DNA of 64,000 nt from Brevundimonas sp. GTDB taxonomy: Bacteria > Pseudomonadota > Alphaproteobacteria > Caulobacterales > Caulobacteraceae. The DNA lies in NCBI GenBank assembly GCA_016742215.1, contig JACVCC010000001.1, positions 434,001 to 498,000 on the forward strand, read 5' to 3'. A model generated the notes under the pieces. That model was not told the origin of the DNA and made no database searches. It saw only the letters and a list, made by a program, of their open reading frames with translations. The position numbers and the translations under genes are program-made. Of the stretch, positions 36,197 to 46,510 are shown piece after piece (within the stretch, counting starts at the first letter, position 1; each line of letters starts with the position of its first letter).

Positions 36197-36904
36197 ATGC
36201 TTTCCCAAGCCTTAAGCGAAAAACTGCATCGTCCTGACGGCCGCCCCGTCGAATGGGCCCGTTCGAGCGGCTATGTCGCCTATCCGGCGGCCGTGGAGGC
36301 CATGGAGGCCCGCGCGGCCGCGATCGCCGAGGGCGCGGCGTCCGAGCTCGTCTGGCTGCTGGAACACCCGCCGCTGTACACGGCCGGCGTCTCGGCGAAG
36401 GACGACGACCTGCTGGACGCCGGACGTTTCCCGGTCCACCGCACGGCCCGCGGCGGCCAGTTCACCTATCACGGCCCCGGCCAGCGGGTGGCCTATGTGA
36501 TGCTGGACCTCCACGCCCGTGGAAAGGACGTCCGCGCCTTCGTGCGCGGGCTGGAGCAGTGGATCATCGGCGCCCTGGACCGCTTCAACGTCGAGGCCGA
36601 CGTACGCGAGGGCCGCGTCGGCGTCTGGGTTGAGCGCAAGGGGCCTCAGTGGTCCCGCGACGACAAGATCGCCGCCATCGGGGTCAAGGTCCGCAAATGG
36701 GTCAGCTTCCACGGCATCAGCCTGAACGTTGAGCCGGACCTGACCCATTTCGGCGGCATCGTGCCGTGCGGCATTCAGGAGCATGGGGTCACCAGCCTGG
36801 TCGACCTGGGCGTGCCGGCGACGCTGGACGACGCCGACGAGGCGTTGAAGCAGAGTTTCCGCGAGATTTTCGGGGATGTCATTGAAGGGCGCCCGCCGCT
36901 CTAA
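36197..36904 (+). CDS. lipB: Octanoyltransferase LipB
   Basis: A 235-residue enzyme transferring octanoyl from ACP to lipoyl domains. Motifs: [36 protein letters not shown] (catalytic His region), [17 protein letters not shown] (catalytic Lys) and GIVPCGI (catalytic Cys). I use the ATG at 36197. A palindromic repeat follows the stop within 4 bp. Confidence 0.95.
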   Translation: MLSQALSEKLHRPDGRPVEWARSSGYVAYPAAVEAMEARAAAIAEGAASELVWLLEHPPLYTAGVSAKDDDLLDAGRFPVHRTARGGQFTYHGPGQRVAYVMLDLHARGKDVRAFVRGLEQWIIGALDRFNVEADVREGRVGVWVERKGPQWSRDDKIAAIGVKVRKWVSFHGISLNVEPDLTHFGGIVPCGIQEHGVTSLVDLGVPATLDDADEALKQSFREIFGDVIEGRPPL

Positions 36905-36907
36905 CCT

Positions 36908-37003
36908 CGTCATCCCGGGGCGGCGCAGCCGAACCCGGGACCCAGGACCTCACGCACTCACCTGGGTCCCGGGTTCTCCGCAGTGCGGAGCCCCGGGATG
37001 ACG
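36908..37003. repeat. Nested palindromic intergenic element (REP-like)
   Basis: Outer arms of 13 bp (CGTCATCCCGGGG at 36908-36920, exact reverse complement at 36991-37003) enclose inner arms of 16 bp (GAACCCGGGACCCAGG at 36931-36946, exact reverse complement at 36961-36976). The whole 96-bp unit can fold into a long stem. It lies between lipB and the terminase. CGTCATCCCGGG-type palindromes look like a dispersed family in related genomes (impression, not searched). Confidence 0.75.
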
Positions 37004-37119
37004 GCTAGAAACCGATTGTAGCGTCACGGGCGGTCCGTACGGCGTTGAATGCGCGGTGCTTTCCGATTTCGGAGCCCATTCTCGTAGGCTGACCTGAAAC
37101 CGGCCTCATACTTTCCGGC

Positions 37120-38967
37120 ATGAGCGCTGACGCGATCGATACCGGAGCGGTCCCCTACAAACAGAGCCGGTCCGGGATGTCGGAGGCGCGGTGGCGCGCG
37201 CTGCTGGAGCGGTGGCTGGCGGGGGAGGCGATGGCCGACCTGTGCGCCGAGCATGGGGTGTCGGCCTCGGCGGTGCACTGGAACGCGAAGAAGACCCGGA
37301 TGCGGAAGAAGGACCGCGCCAATGCGGTGCGGGCGCCCAAGGGGCCGCCGCCGGTGGGGGTGGAGGTCGGCGCCGACGGGCGGGCCGAGGTCGCCTGCGG
37401 CGACGTGCGCGTCCGGTTCGACTTCGACGATCCGTGCGGGGCGCTGGGGGTGATCGCCGGGGAGATGGCCGAGGCGGGAGAGGTCGGCGACCTGAGGCGG
37501 GCGGATCGGCTGTACCGCTGCGGCGGCCAGCTGGTGGGCATGCGCAAATGGATGGACGACGCCGCCCGGCGCTGGGGGCCGAAGACGCCGGATGTCGAGG
37601 CGGCGCCGGCGGCCGCGAGGACGGCCCTGAGCCCGGCCCAGACGCCGCCGGACGGAGACTGGCGCACCTGGCTGTTCCTCGGCGGGCGCGGGGCGGCCAA
37701 GACGCGGGCCGGGGCCGAGTGGCTGGCGGATCAGGCGCATCTGCTGGGCCGGGGCGGGCGGCTGGCCCTGATCGGCCCGACACTGCACGACGTGCGCGAG
37801 GTGATGATCAATGGGGCGTCCGGCATCCTGGGCCTGCCGCGCTGGACCGACCGCGACCGGCCGACGTTCGAGGTGTCGCGGCGTCGGCTGAAGTTCGCCA
37901 ACGGCTGCGTGGCCTATGTCTTCTCGGCCGAGGAGCCCGAACGCCTGCGCGGGCCACAGTTCAGCGCGGCCTGGGCGGACGAGTTCTGTGCGTGGAAGGG
38001 GAGCGGCGAGGAGACGCTGGCGCTGTTGCGGATGGGGCTGCGTGTGCCGCTGGCGGGAGCGGCGCCGCGCCTCGTCGTCACCACCACGCCCAAACCCACC
38101 CGTGCGCTGAAACGCCTGCGGGCCGAGGCGTCCTGCGTCGAGACCCATGCGACGACGGCGGACAATGCGGCCAACCTGTCCGAGGGCTTCGTCGACGGCC
38201 TGCGCGACCTGTACGGCGGCACCCGGCGCGAGGCGCAGGAGCTGGAGGGCCGGGTGGTCGATCCGGACGGGGCGCTGTTCACGGCGGAAATGATGATGGG
38301 GGCTCGGGCGTTTGGGGCGGCCCCCTCCACCATGCTTCGCATGGTCCCCCTCCCCCAGGGGGGAGGATCCGCGCGTCTGAAATCCTCCCCCATCGGCGGA
38401 GGGGGACCGCCGGCGCAGCCGGGGATGGAGGGGGCCTCTCCCTCTCCCTCTCCCTCAGCCTTCACCCGCATCGTCGTCGCCATCGACCCGCCGGCGACGG
38501 CCACGGGCGACGCCTGCGGGATCGTGGCCGTGGGGGCGCGGGTGCGGGCGGACGGCATCCGCGAGGCGGTGGTGCTGGCGGATCGGTCGGCGCGGGGGCT
38601 GTCGCCGGAAGGATGGGCGCGGCGGGCGCGGGATCTGGCGGCCGAGGTCGGCGCCCACGCCCTGGTGGCCGAGGTCAATCAGGGCGGGGACATGGTCAGG
38701 TCGGTGCTGAAGGCCGCCGGCGTCAGCCTGCCGCTGCGGGCGGTGCGCGCCACCCGCGGCAAGGCCCTGCGCGCCGAACCCGTCGCCGCCCTCTACGAAC
38801 AGGGCCGCATCCGCCACGCCGTCCCCGTCCCCGAACTGGAGGAGGAACTGATGGCAATGGGCTCCGGGGACGAAGGCTCGCTGGACCGCGCCGACGCGCT
38901 GGTGTGGGCGGTCACGGACCTGCTGGTGGAGCGGACGGGGGAGGGGCCGAGGGCGAGGTGGGTGTGA
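37120..38967 (+). CDS. Terminase large subunit, GTA/phage type, with N-terminal HTH extension
   Basis: A 615-residue DNA-packaging motor. Residues 20-60 look like a helix-turn-helix (LAGEAMADLCAEHGVSASAVHWN) as in small terminase or transposase-type DNA-binding domains. The ATPase has Walker A FLGGRGAAKTRAGAEW (about 186-201), Walker B AAWADEF and coupling motif VVTTTPKPT. The nuclease has VVAIDPPATATGDACG, VAEVNQGGD and DRADALVWAVTDLL. About 40 residues between the two domains are encoded by a palindromic repeat (38319-38436). Portal and capsid genes that should follow are absent, so it is an orphan or remnant of a gene-transfer-agent cluster. Frame is intact. Confidence 0.82.
   Translation: MSADAIDTGAVPYKQSRSGMSEARWRALLERWLAGEAMADLCAEHGVSASAVHWNAKKTRMRKKDRANAVRAPKGPPPVGVEVGADGRAEVACGDVRVRFDFDDPCGALGVIAGEMAEAGEVGDLRRADRLYRCGGQLVGMRKWMDDAARRWGPKTPDVEAAPAAARTALSPAQTPPDGDWRTWLFLGGRGAAKTRAGAEWLADQAHLLGRGGRLALIGPTLHDVREVMINGASGILGLPRWTDRDRPTFEVSRRRLKFANGCVAYVFSAEEPERLRGPQFSAAWADEFCAWKGSGEETLALLRMGLRVPLAGAAPRLVVTTTPKPTRALKRLRAEASCVETHATTADNAANLSEGFVDGLRDLYGGTRREAQELEGRVVDPDGALFTAEMMMGARAFGAAPSTMLRMVPLPQGGGSARLKSSPIGGGGPPAQPGMEGASPSPSPSAFTRIVVAIDPPATATGDACGIVAVGARVRADGIREAVVLADRSARGLSPEGWARRARDLAAEVGAHALVAEVNQGGDMVRSVLKAAGVSLPLRAVRATRGKALRAEPVAALYEQGRIRHAVPVPELEEELMAMGSGDEGSLDRADALVWAVTDLLVERTGEGPRARWV
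38319..38436. repeat. Palindromic element inserted in frame within the terminase gene
   Basis: Outer arms GGCCCCCTCCA (38319-38329) and its exact reverse complement (38426-38436) enclose a second near-perfect pair beginning GGTCCCCCTCC and ending GGAGGGGGACC, plus a small hairpin ACCATGC-TTC-GCATGGT. The 118-bp unit looks like an intergenic palindrome yet is translated (about residues 400-439). It is followed by a CTCTCC-type tandem repeat coding Ser-Pro. Confidence 0.75.
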
Positions 38968-38996
38968 ATGCACTCCTAGATTGATTGATTGTTCCT

Positions 38997-39039
38997 ATAT
39001 TGTTCTCTACATTGGAGTATTTATCATATGAAACAATAT
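38997..39039 (+). promoter_or_regulatory. Promoter with flanking inverted repeat for the low-GC island
   Basis: TTGTTC (39000-39005) and TATCAT (39022-39027) at 16-bp spacing form a plausible -35/-10 pair. The arms ATATTGTT (38997-39004) and AACAATAT (39032-39039) flank it as an 8-bp inverted repeat, an arrangement expected for autorepression by the XRE protein encoded downstream. Confidence 0.45.
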
Positions 39040-39139
39040 CTTACTTCTGGTTCGCGCTATCTAGACGAGCGATGCAGTTGCGCAAACGTGAGGCGATTGA
39101 GTCACGGCAGCCTTGAGAAAGCCTACGTTGTCCACATCT

Positions 39140-39694
39140 ATGTTGACATGGCGCGATTTGGAGACGTTATGCGACGGAGACGGCCCCTTGATCAGGTGGC
39201 CGGCGAATGGCCGTGCGCTGCCGGCCAACGGAAGGGCGCTGTACATGGACAAAGACGTGTATGTCGCGTTCACCAGCCGTCCTTGGCCTGCGTGCGCTGG
39301 AGAGGCTCCAAATCGGACCAGGGATCGGCGTTCCGCAATGCGCGCGGTTCTGGAGCGTTATGTGCGAGGTGACATGCTTCGAATTAACGCAGACATCAAA
39401 GAACTCGGAACCAAGAGGGCTGACTCTTCGATGCGAGGATACTTTTCCATACGATCTCAGGGGCCGAGTACGCAGACTCGTCTGCTCGGCTTCTTTCCGC
39501 GCCACGGAGCGTTTGTTGCAACTGCGTTTGAAGGACGAGACCGCTTCGAGAGCCAAGCTGATTGGGATGCCCAGCGGCAGTTATGCGGTGAGGTCTGGAA
39601 CCGCATCACCGGCGGTGCCCCTTACCTAAGTACGCCTTGGCCCGTCATCACGCGTGACGACCTTACAAGTTACCTGAGTCCACAAGATGCCTGA
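39140..39694 (+). CDS. Putative toxin-like protein of a low-GC three-gene operon
   Basis: About 184 residues, not confidently recognised. The core (YFSIRSQGPSTQTRLLGFFPRHGAFVATAFEGRDRF) recalls RelE/HigB or Gp49-like toxins, and the next gene is an XRE repressor overlapping it by 8 bp, the usual higBA order. Start is uncertain: ATG 39140, a TTG at 39113, or the ATG at 39245, which has the best Shine-Dalgarno (GGAAGGG). A tandem duplication ANGRALPANGRAL lies just before the last option. Codon use and GC are lower than in neighbours, indicating recent transfer. Confidence 0.5.
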   Translation: MLTWRDLETLCDGDGPLIRWPANGRALPANGRALYMDKDVYVAFTSRPWPACAGEAPNRTRDRRSAMRAVLERYVRGDMLRINADIKELGTKRADSSMRGYFSIRSQGPSTQTRLLGFFPRHGAFVATAFEGRDRFESQADWDAQRQLCGEVWNRITGGAPYLSTPWPVITRDDLTSYLSPQDA

Positions 39695-40157
39695 ACAAAC
39701 CAAAATCGCAGAATTGCCCGTTCTCACAAATGACGAGATGGACGATGCCCTGTTTCGTGTGCGTGATCGGCTCTGGGCATCTCTCGGAGATCTTTTCGAC
39801 CGCCAGAAAGAGGAGCAGGGCCTCACTTACGCAGAGTTGGCGCGTCGAATAAATCGAACGCGTAGCCAAGTTCAAAGATGGCTTGGTATGTCGCACAACA
39901 TGACAGTCGCATCCGCGGGCCTGCTTGCTGAGGGGATGGATGCTGACTTGGAGATAGTTGTCACGCCGAGAAAGTTCTCGGCTGTAATAGTTGGCAACTA
40001 TGCGCATCCCTGTGAGGACGCTAGAATGTTTGTAATGGCAACGGCGCGCGCTCCCATCCAAGCAAATGCCGTGCCCGCCTTGATGACTGCGGCTTCAACT
40101 AAGACTTCGGCTAAGCCAGCGGATGTCGCTAGTGAATGGCATTTCCATGCCAACTGA
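39687..40157 (+). CDS. XRE-type HTH regulator, putative antitoxin
   Basis: A 156-residue protein with a Cro/C1-type helix-turn-helix at about 47-75 (LTYAELARRINRTRSQVQRWLG) and a C-terminal tail without known domain. It starts inside the 3-prime end of the putative toxin gene, consistent with a HigA-like antitoxin and autorepressor, and a matching inverted repeat lies in the operon promoter. It overlaps the next gene as well. Low GC like its neighbours. Confidence 0.65.
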   Translation: MPEQTKIAELPVLTNDEMDDALFRVRDRLWASLGDLFDRQKEEQGLTYAELARRINRTRSQVQRWLGMSHNMTVASAGLLAEGMDADLEIVVTPRKFSAVIVGNYAHPCEDARMFVMATARAPIQANAVPALMTAASTKTSAKPADVASEWHFHAN

Positions 40158-40692
40158 TCGTGATCTTGAGCCATCTGGTCTGCAACCCAAAGAGCGCAAA
40201 GTCTGGCTCAGATGGGCAGTGTTGTGTGATGGCCAGCGTCGAGAGGATAATGGCAAGCGATTATTGCTGGGCGTGTACGATCATACTGTAGTTTCCGCTC
40301 GTAAGCCCGCTTTCTTGGTTCCGAGGCTAGTTGGGGCATTCGAGCTCCTCCGAGGCGGCGAGCACACACTTCACTTCAGGGTGGCTGGTCCGAACGGGAC
40401 TGGTGTCGGGAATATAACAACAGCTTCTGAAAGCGAGCCTGGTAGCTATATTGACTTCGAGGTGCCTGTTGCAGTTCTCGCTTCTGAGCCCGGCGAAATC
40501 CGCTTGGATTGGCGTGTCGACGACGATCCTTGGGGGCCTCCAATGGTATGGCAGATCAGTTTTACCGAGTCTCCTGAGGAGATACCTGCCGAGCAGGTTC
40601 AAGTTCTGGCCAGCCAGTTTGAGGCTGCTTCGGAGATGAAAGTGAAGATTGGTGGCCACGCCGCAGTCGTTCAGGTCACAGACGAGGACTGA
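40147..40692 (+). CDS. DUF6941-like protein, third gene of the low-GC island
   Basis: About 181 residues. The segment WAVLCDGQRREDNGKRLLLGVYD resembles the conserved N-terminal part of DUF6941 proteins, followed by a beta-rich region (HTLHFRVAGPNGTGVGNIT, GEIRLDWRVDDDPWGPP). Function unknown. Start at 40147 or the in-frame ATG at 40123; both overlap the XRE gene. The co-directional, overlapping layout implies one transcript for all three genes. Confidence 0.55.
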   Translation: MPTDRDLEPSGLQPKERKVWLRWAVLCDGQRREDNGKRLLLGVYDHTVVSARKPAFLVPRLVGAFELLRGGEHTLHFRVAGPNGTGVGNITTASESEPGSYIDFEVPVAVLASEPGEIRLDWRVDDDPWGPPMVWQISFTESPEEIPAEQVQVLASQFEAASEMKVKIGGHAAVVQVTDED

Positions 40693-40766
40693 ATACTTTC
40701 TGACTTTGAGGGCCGCGACGGGCCGACCGTCTGCTTTGGCAGGCGGCCCACTTGCTCGGGGGAACG

Positions 40767-41477
40767 ATGCGCGGAACGCTTGCTTTCGCAGTGATCGGCG
40801 CTCTGGCTCTGGCCGGATGCGCGACCACGCCGCCGGTCGCTCCGATCCACACCTCGCTGGTGCTCTGGGCGAAGGGGGATGACGCGCGCTGTGGTTTCGA
40901 GGCGCCGGTGCGCGAAGGGTCGCACGCCACGGGTTACAGCCCGACAGCCAGAGCGACGGCTGACAGAGGTCGGCTGGCGCCGGTTCAGCGATACTCCGTG
41001 CGGAACGCCCAGATGCAGGTGCGGCCGGTCGAGGGAGAGCGGTTCTGCCTGCTGGTGAGCCGGGGACAGGCGACCGATGCGGTCGATGCCGCCTTCGGCT
41101 TCGAGGTCGTGGCGGTAACGCCCGGCGAGTTGGAGGTCCGGCCGGTCAGCGCGAGGATCAGCAGGGCGGCGATCGCGGGCGTTTCGACCGATGCGGTGCG
41201 GGTCAGCGTCGGGTTGGCGACGGGCCCCTATCGCCCTGACGGCGTGGACGTCGTGTCGTCCGCCGTCTTCGATCTGGGCCTCGTCCCGACGGATGGGCGG
41301 ACGGTCGAGCGCCATGCTGCGCCCCGGCGGCTGTCATGGCCGGAGGCGAGCGGGCGGTTCGATATCCTGCGGATCGGCGCCCATGTGATCGAGGCCCGGC
41401 CGGATGCGGCCGAGGCGGTGGTTCGGGAACAGGACCTGCGCGAGGCGCTGACGCCCGGCTTGCCGAGCCTTCGCTGA
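40767..41477 (+). CDS. Hypothetical lipoprotein
   Basis: A 236-residue protein with a lipobox (GALALAGC) about 17 residues from the ATG at 40767, which has GGGGGAA upstream. The remainder is soluble with two additional cysteines and no recognised domain. GC returns to host level here, marking the right border of the island. It converges on pccA. Confidence 0.65.
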   Translation: MRGTLAFAVIGALALAGCATTPPVAPIHTSLVLWAKGDDARCGFEAPVREGSHATGYSPTARATADRGRLAPVQRYSVRNAQMQVRPVEGERFCLLVSRGQATDAVDAAFGFEVVAVTPGELEVRPVSARISRAAIAGVSTDAVRVSVGLATGPYRPDGVDVVSSAVFDLGLVPTDGRTVERHAAPRRLSWPEASGRFDILRIGAHVIEARPDAAEAVVREQDLREALTPGLPSLR

Positions 41478-41496
41478 CCGGGGCGGGGAAAGTCGC

Positions 41497-43479
<1,983 letters not shown>

Positions 43480-43607
43480 GTCGCCCCGATTATGCCGGGA
43501 TCGACGGCGAGTAAACGGGCGGGAGCGTCCGGCGGGGGTTGGCAAGGCCTGCGCCGATACGCTTTAACGCTTTCGCCTTTTTATCGGACCCCGGAGCCCG
43601 AGAGTTG

Positions 43608-45095
43608 ATGACCCGCCTACTGACCGCCGTCGCCGCCGCCGCCCTAGTGCTGGGCGCAAGCGCCGCCTCCGCCCAGGATTTCCGGGAGCTGGCCCGCCAG
43701 GATCTGCAATCCGCGCATGACCAGCTGGCCGCCAACCACCCCGCCGCCGCCGTGCAGAGCCCGGCCAGCCAGAGCTTCCGCGGCTGGATCGACACCGGCC
43801 TGCAGGAATCGCTGGGCATGGTGAACCGCGTGAACAGCGGCGACGCCCACGCCTATCTGCTGAGCTACTACGCCGCGGGCTTCCGCGACTCGAACATCTC
43901 GATGCGCCCGACCTTCGAGGGCCGCGGGCCGTTCTTCGCCACCAGCTGGCCGGGCTTCACCACCGGCTGGCGCGACGGCAAATATGTCGTGACCTACGTC
44001 AAGCCGGGCACGCGCGGCGCGCCGCCGGTGGGCGCGGCCGTGGTGTCGTGCAACCTGACCCCGATCGCCGAATACTCGATGGAGAAGCTGGACCGCTGGG
44101 AAGGCGATCTGACCACCGAGGCCGGCCGCGTGCAGTCCGCGCCCTATCTGCTGTGGAACCGCAACAACCCGTTCGTGGGCGGCCTGCCGTCGACCTGCGA
44201 GTTCTCGGTGAACAACCGCCGCGCCCGCGCCTACGACATCAAGCCGCTGCCGGTCGTGGCCGGCGATCTGGAAGCCGCCTACCGCGCCACCGTCTATACG
44301 CCGACCGCGACGCCGCTGGCGGTGGAGACGGTCAACGGCCGCGCCTGGGTGAACGTCCATTCGTTCGCCGACGACGCGGGCTGGGACGCCTTCAACGCCC
44401 AGTTGGCCAGCGAGGCCGCGACCATCCGCGGTTCGCAGGGCTTCGTCCTGGACCTGCGCGGCGCCGCCGGCACCTCGGCCTACACCTCGACCGCCCGCGG
44501 CTACGCCATGGCCAACCGCATCTGGACGCCGGAGTTCACCGTCAGCCGCCAGCCGGCCGCCGGCGAGGTCACCTACCGCGCCACCCAGGGCAACCGCGAC
44601 TGGTACGCCGCGACCCTGGGCCGGATGGAAGCCGACCCGCGCTTCGTCGCCGAAGCCGCGCCGGTGATCGAGCAGACCCGCGAAATCGTCGCCGCCTTCG
44701 ACGCCGCCCTGGCCGCCGGCCAGACGACCTTCACCCTGCCGGGCCGCGCCGTGGCCGAGGACACGGGCGCCGCCAACCCGGTGCAGGGCCCGGTGATCGT
44801 TCTGGTCGACGCCGGCTGCTCGGGCGGCTGCCTGGACACCCTGGACCTGCTGACGCGCCTGCCGAACGTCCGCATCGCCGGCACGACCACGGCCACCGAC
44901 ACGATCTTCATCGAGCCGACCGTGACCCGCCTGCCGTCGAACTATTCGGACCTCAGCTACGGCCACAAGGCCTGGACCTCGCGCACCCGCGCCAGCGGCC
45001 AGCCCTATACGCCGGAAGCCGGCCTGACCTATCGCGGCAACCCGGCTGACGAAGCCGCCGTCCGCACCTGGGTCGGCACCCTGTTCGGCGGCTGA
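43608..45095 (+). CDS. Secreted S41 (C-terminal processing)-like peptidase
   Basis: A 495-residue exported protein, with a signal peptide (AVAAAALVLGASAASAQ). The second half has the tail-specific protease core (FVLDLRGAAGTSAYTSTARGYAMANRIW, VIVLVDAGCSGGCLDTLDLLTRLPNVRIAGTTTATD). The nucleophile region reads AGCSGGCLD instead of the usual TASASE, so the serine and lysine assignments are uncertain. Four cysteines suggest disulfides. A strong terminator follows. Periplasmic function unknown. Confidence 0.72.
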   Translation: MTRLLTAVAAAALVLGASAASAQDFRELARQDLQSAHDQLAANHPAAAVQSPASQSFRGWIDTGLQESLGMVNRVNSGDAHAYLLSYYAAGFRDSNISMRPTFEGRGPFFATSWPGFTTGWRDGKYVVTYVKPGTRGAPPVGAAVVSCNLTPIAEYSMEKLDRWEGDLTTEAGRVQSAPYLLWNRNNPFVGGLPSTCEFSVNNRRARAYDIKPLPVVAGDLEAAYRATVYTPTATPLAVETVNGRAWVNVHSFADDAGWDAFNAQLASEAATIRGSQGFVLDLRGAAGTSAYTSTARGYAMANRIWTPEFTVSRQPAAGEVTYRATQGNRDWYAATLGRMEADPRFVAEAAPVIEQTREIVAAFDAALAAGQTTFTLPGRAVAEDTGAANPVQGPVIVLVDAGCSGGCLDTLDLLTRLPNVRIAGTTTATDTIFIEPTVTRLPSNYSDLSYGHKAWTSRTRASGQPYTPEAGLTYRGNPADEAAVRTWVGTLFGG

Positions 45096-45119
45096 TCCGT
45101 CGAGCCCGACGAAATGATG

Positions 45120-45149
45120 AGGCCGGGCGAGCGATCGCCCGGCCTTTTT
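45120..45149 (+). terminator. Rho-independent terminator of the S41 peptidase gene
   Basis: A 10-bp perfect stem GGCCGGGCGA / TCGCCCGGCC (45121-45130 with 45135-45144), GCGA loop, then TTTTT. Confidence 0.92.
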
Positions 45150-45199
45150 CATTGCCGACAGGCTGGAACGGGAATCGACCACTGTCGGTTACCCGACAG

Positions 45200-45373
45200 A
45201 TGAACGACCAGTCCGACTATCTCAAATCGCAAGCGAAACTGGCCCGCAGGCTGATGACCGGCACCGACGATCCCATGGCGCTGGACCAGCTGGGTGAGTA
45301 TGCGAAGGAGTGCGACGGCGAGGCCCGCCGGATCGAGGCCGATGAGGCGGACAGCCCCGACGGGATCAACTAG
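45200..45373 (+). CDS. Small hypothetical protein
   Basis: A 57-residue soluble, acidic protein (MNDQSDYLKSQAKLARRLMT..., ending DSPDGIN) with predicted helices. Similar short proteins occur beside msrB in relatives (impression). It starts after the terminator and 44 bp before msrB, so it may share its transcript. Function unknown. Confidence 0.55.
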   Translation: MNDQSDYLKSQAKLARRLMTGTDDPMALDQLGEYAKECDGEARRIEADEADSPDGIN

Positions 45374-45416
45374 GCCCGCACTGGAACCAGCCGATCCGCG
45401 CGCCTATTTCCTCCGC

Positions 45417-45881
45417 ATGACCGACATCCCGACCTACGACCTGACCCCGCCGACCGACGAGGAGCGCGCCCGGCTGGAGGACGCCCTGTCGCCGGAAGAG
45501 AAGCGCGTCCTGCTGGCGCACGGCACAGAGGCGCCGTTCTGCGGCACACTGCTGGGCGAGAAGCGCGCCGGGGTCTTCTGCTGCCGCCAATGCGGTTTGC
45601 CGCTGTTCCGCAGCGGGACCAAGTTCGAGAGCGGCACCGGCTGGCCCAGCTTCACCCGGCCGGTGGCCGAGGCCAATGTGAATGCCGTCCGCGACGACAG
45701 CTATGGGATGGTGCGCGTCGAGACCCGCTGCGCGCGCTGCGACAGCCATCAGGGCCACGTCTTCCCCGACGGCCCGCCGCCGACCGGCCTGCGCTACTGC
45801 ATCAATTCTGTGGCGCTGGAGTTCGTGCCGGAGGGCGAGGTCCTGCCGGATCCGCTGGGGCGGGGTGACGGTCGGGCCTGA
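45417..45881 (+). CDS. msrB: Peptide-methionine (R)-S-oxide reductase MsrB
   Basis: A 154-residue selenium-independent MsrB. The zinc site is formed by two C-x2-C pairs (CRQC and CARC), the core is SGTGWPSFT and RCDSHQGHVFPDG, and the catalytic Cys is in RYCINSVALEF. It repairs oxidised methionine. The start at 45417 is chosen for the family-typical N terminus. Confidence 0.95.
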   Translation: MTDIPTYDLTPPTDEERARLEDALSPEEKRVLLAHGTEAPFCGTLLGEKRAGVFCCRQCGLPLFRSGTKFESGTGWPSFTRPVAEANVNAVRDDSYGMVRVETRCARCDSHQGHVFPDGPPPTGLRYCINSVALEFVPEGEVLPDPLGRGDGRA

Positions 45882-45925
45882 TGCGGCCATAATCGCGCCC
45901 GAGGGTGTGACGGTTACGGAGTGGA

Positions 45926-46495
45926 ATGATGCTGGCAACCGCACTGATCATGGCCGTCGCGCTGGTCGGCAGCCCGGCCGGCGGCGAACCGGACGGCGTG
46001 GTCGCCACTGCGCCGCGCACCCCCGTCGATCTGGATCCGGCCTTTGCGCCCGACGCCCCGTCGCTGGCGGGCGCGACGCAGGAGGCGGCCCCGCACGGCC
46101 TGACCACCGGCCAGCAGATCGACCGCTGGCTGGACGCCCGTAACCCGGACGTCCGCCCCTTCGACGCTTCGGCGGAGACGGGCCCCGAGCGTCGCCTCCA
46201 CACCGAGTTCACCGCCGGCATAGGCACCGGCGGCTTCCGCCACTATGGCGCAGCGGTCGCCGTGCCCCTGGGCGAGCGCGGCTGGCTGGGCCTCAGCTAT
46301 GAGCAGAGCGAGAACGGCTATCGCGACTGGGGCTACGGCCCCGGCGACCCGCCCCCGCACTGGTTCAACGACAGCGGCTATGTCTTCCCCGGCGGCAGCG
46401 ACCGCGCCCGCGCCTGGGAACACGAACGCCGTATCCGCCGCCCGGGCGGCCCGCCGACGATCGGCACGCTCTCGACGCCGTCAGCGGTGGAGTAG
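45926..46495 (+). CDS. Secreted hypothetical protein
   Basis: A 189-residue protein with an N-terminal signal peptide (MLATALIMAVALVGSPAGG). The mature part has TEFTAGIGTGGFRHYGAAVAVPLGERGWLGLSYEQSENGY, reminiscent of a two- or four-strand outer-membrane beta-hairpin, and a polar C terminus. No family recognised. A large palindromic repeat follows its stop. Confidence 0.6.
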   Translation: MMLATALIMAVALVGSPAGGEPDGVVATAPRTPVDLDPAFAPDAPSLAGATQEAAPHGLTTGQQIDRWLDARNPDVRPFDASAETGPERRLHTEFTAGIGTGGFRHYGAAVAVPLGERGWLGLSYEQSENGYRDWGYGPGDPPPHWFNDSGYVFPGGSDRARAWEHERRIRRPGGPPTIGTLSTPSAVE

Positions 46496-46510
46496 CTTTC
46501 CGGACGGCTC

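Noticed and set aside
37191..38984. A second long frame (597 codons) overlapping the terminase
   Set aside because: It lacks any domain, is Gly/Arg-rich and lies in an alternative frame of a gene with complete terminase motifs.
38968..40692. Island as a complete prophage or integrative element
   Set aside because: No integrase, no direct-repeat attachment sites and only three small genes; the terminase next to it has host-like GC.
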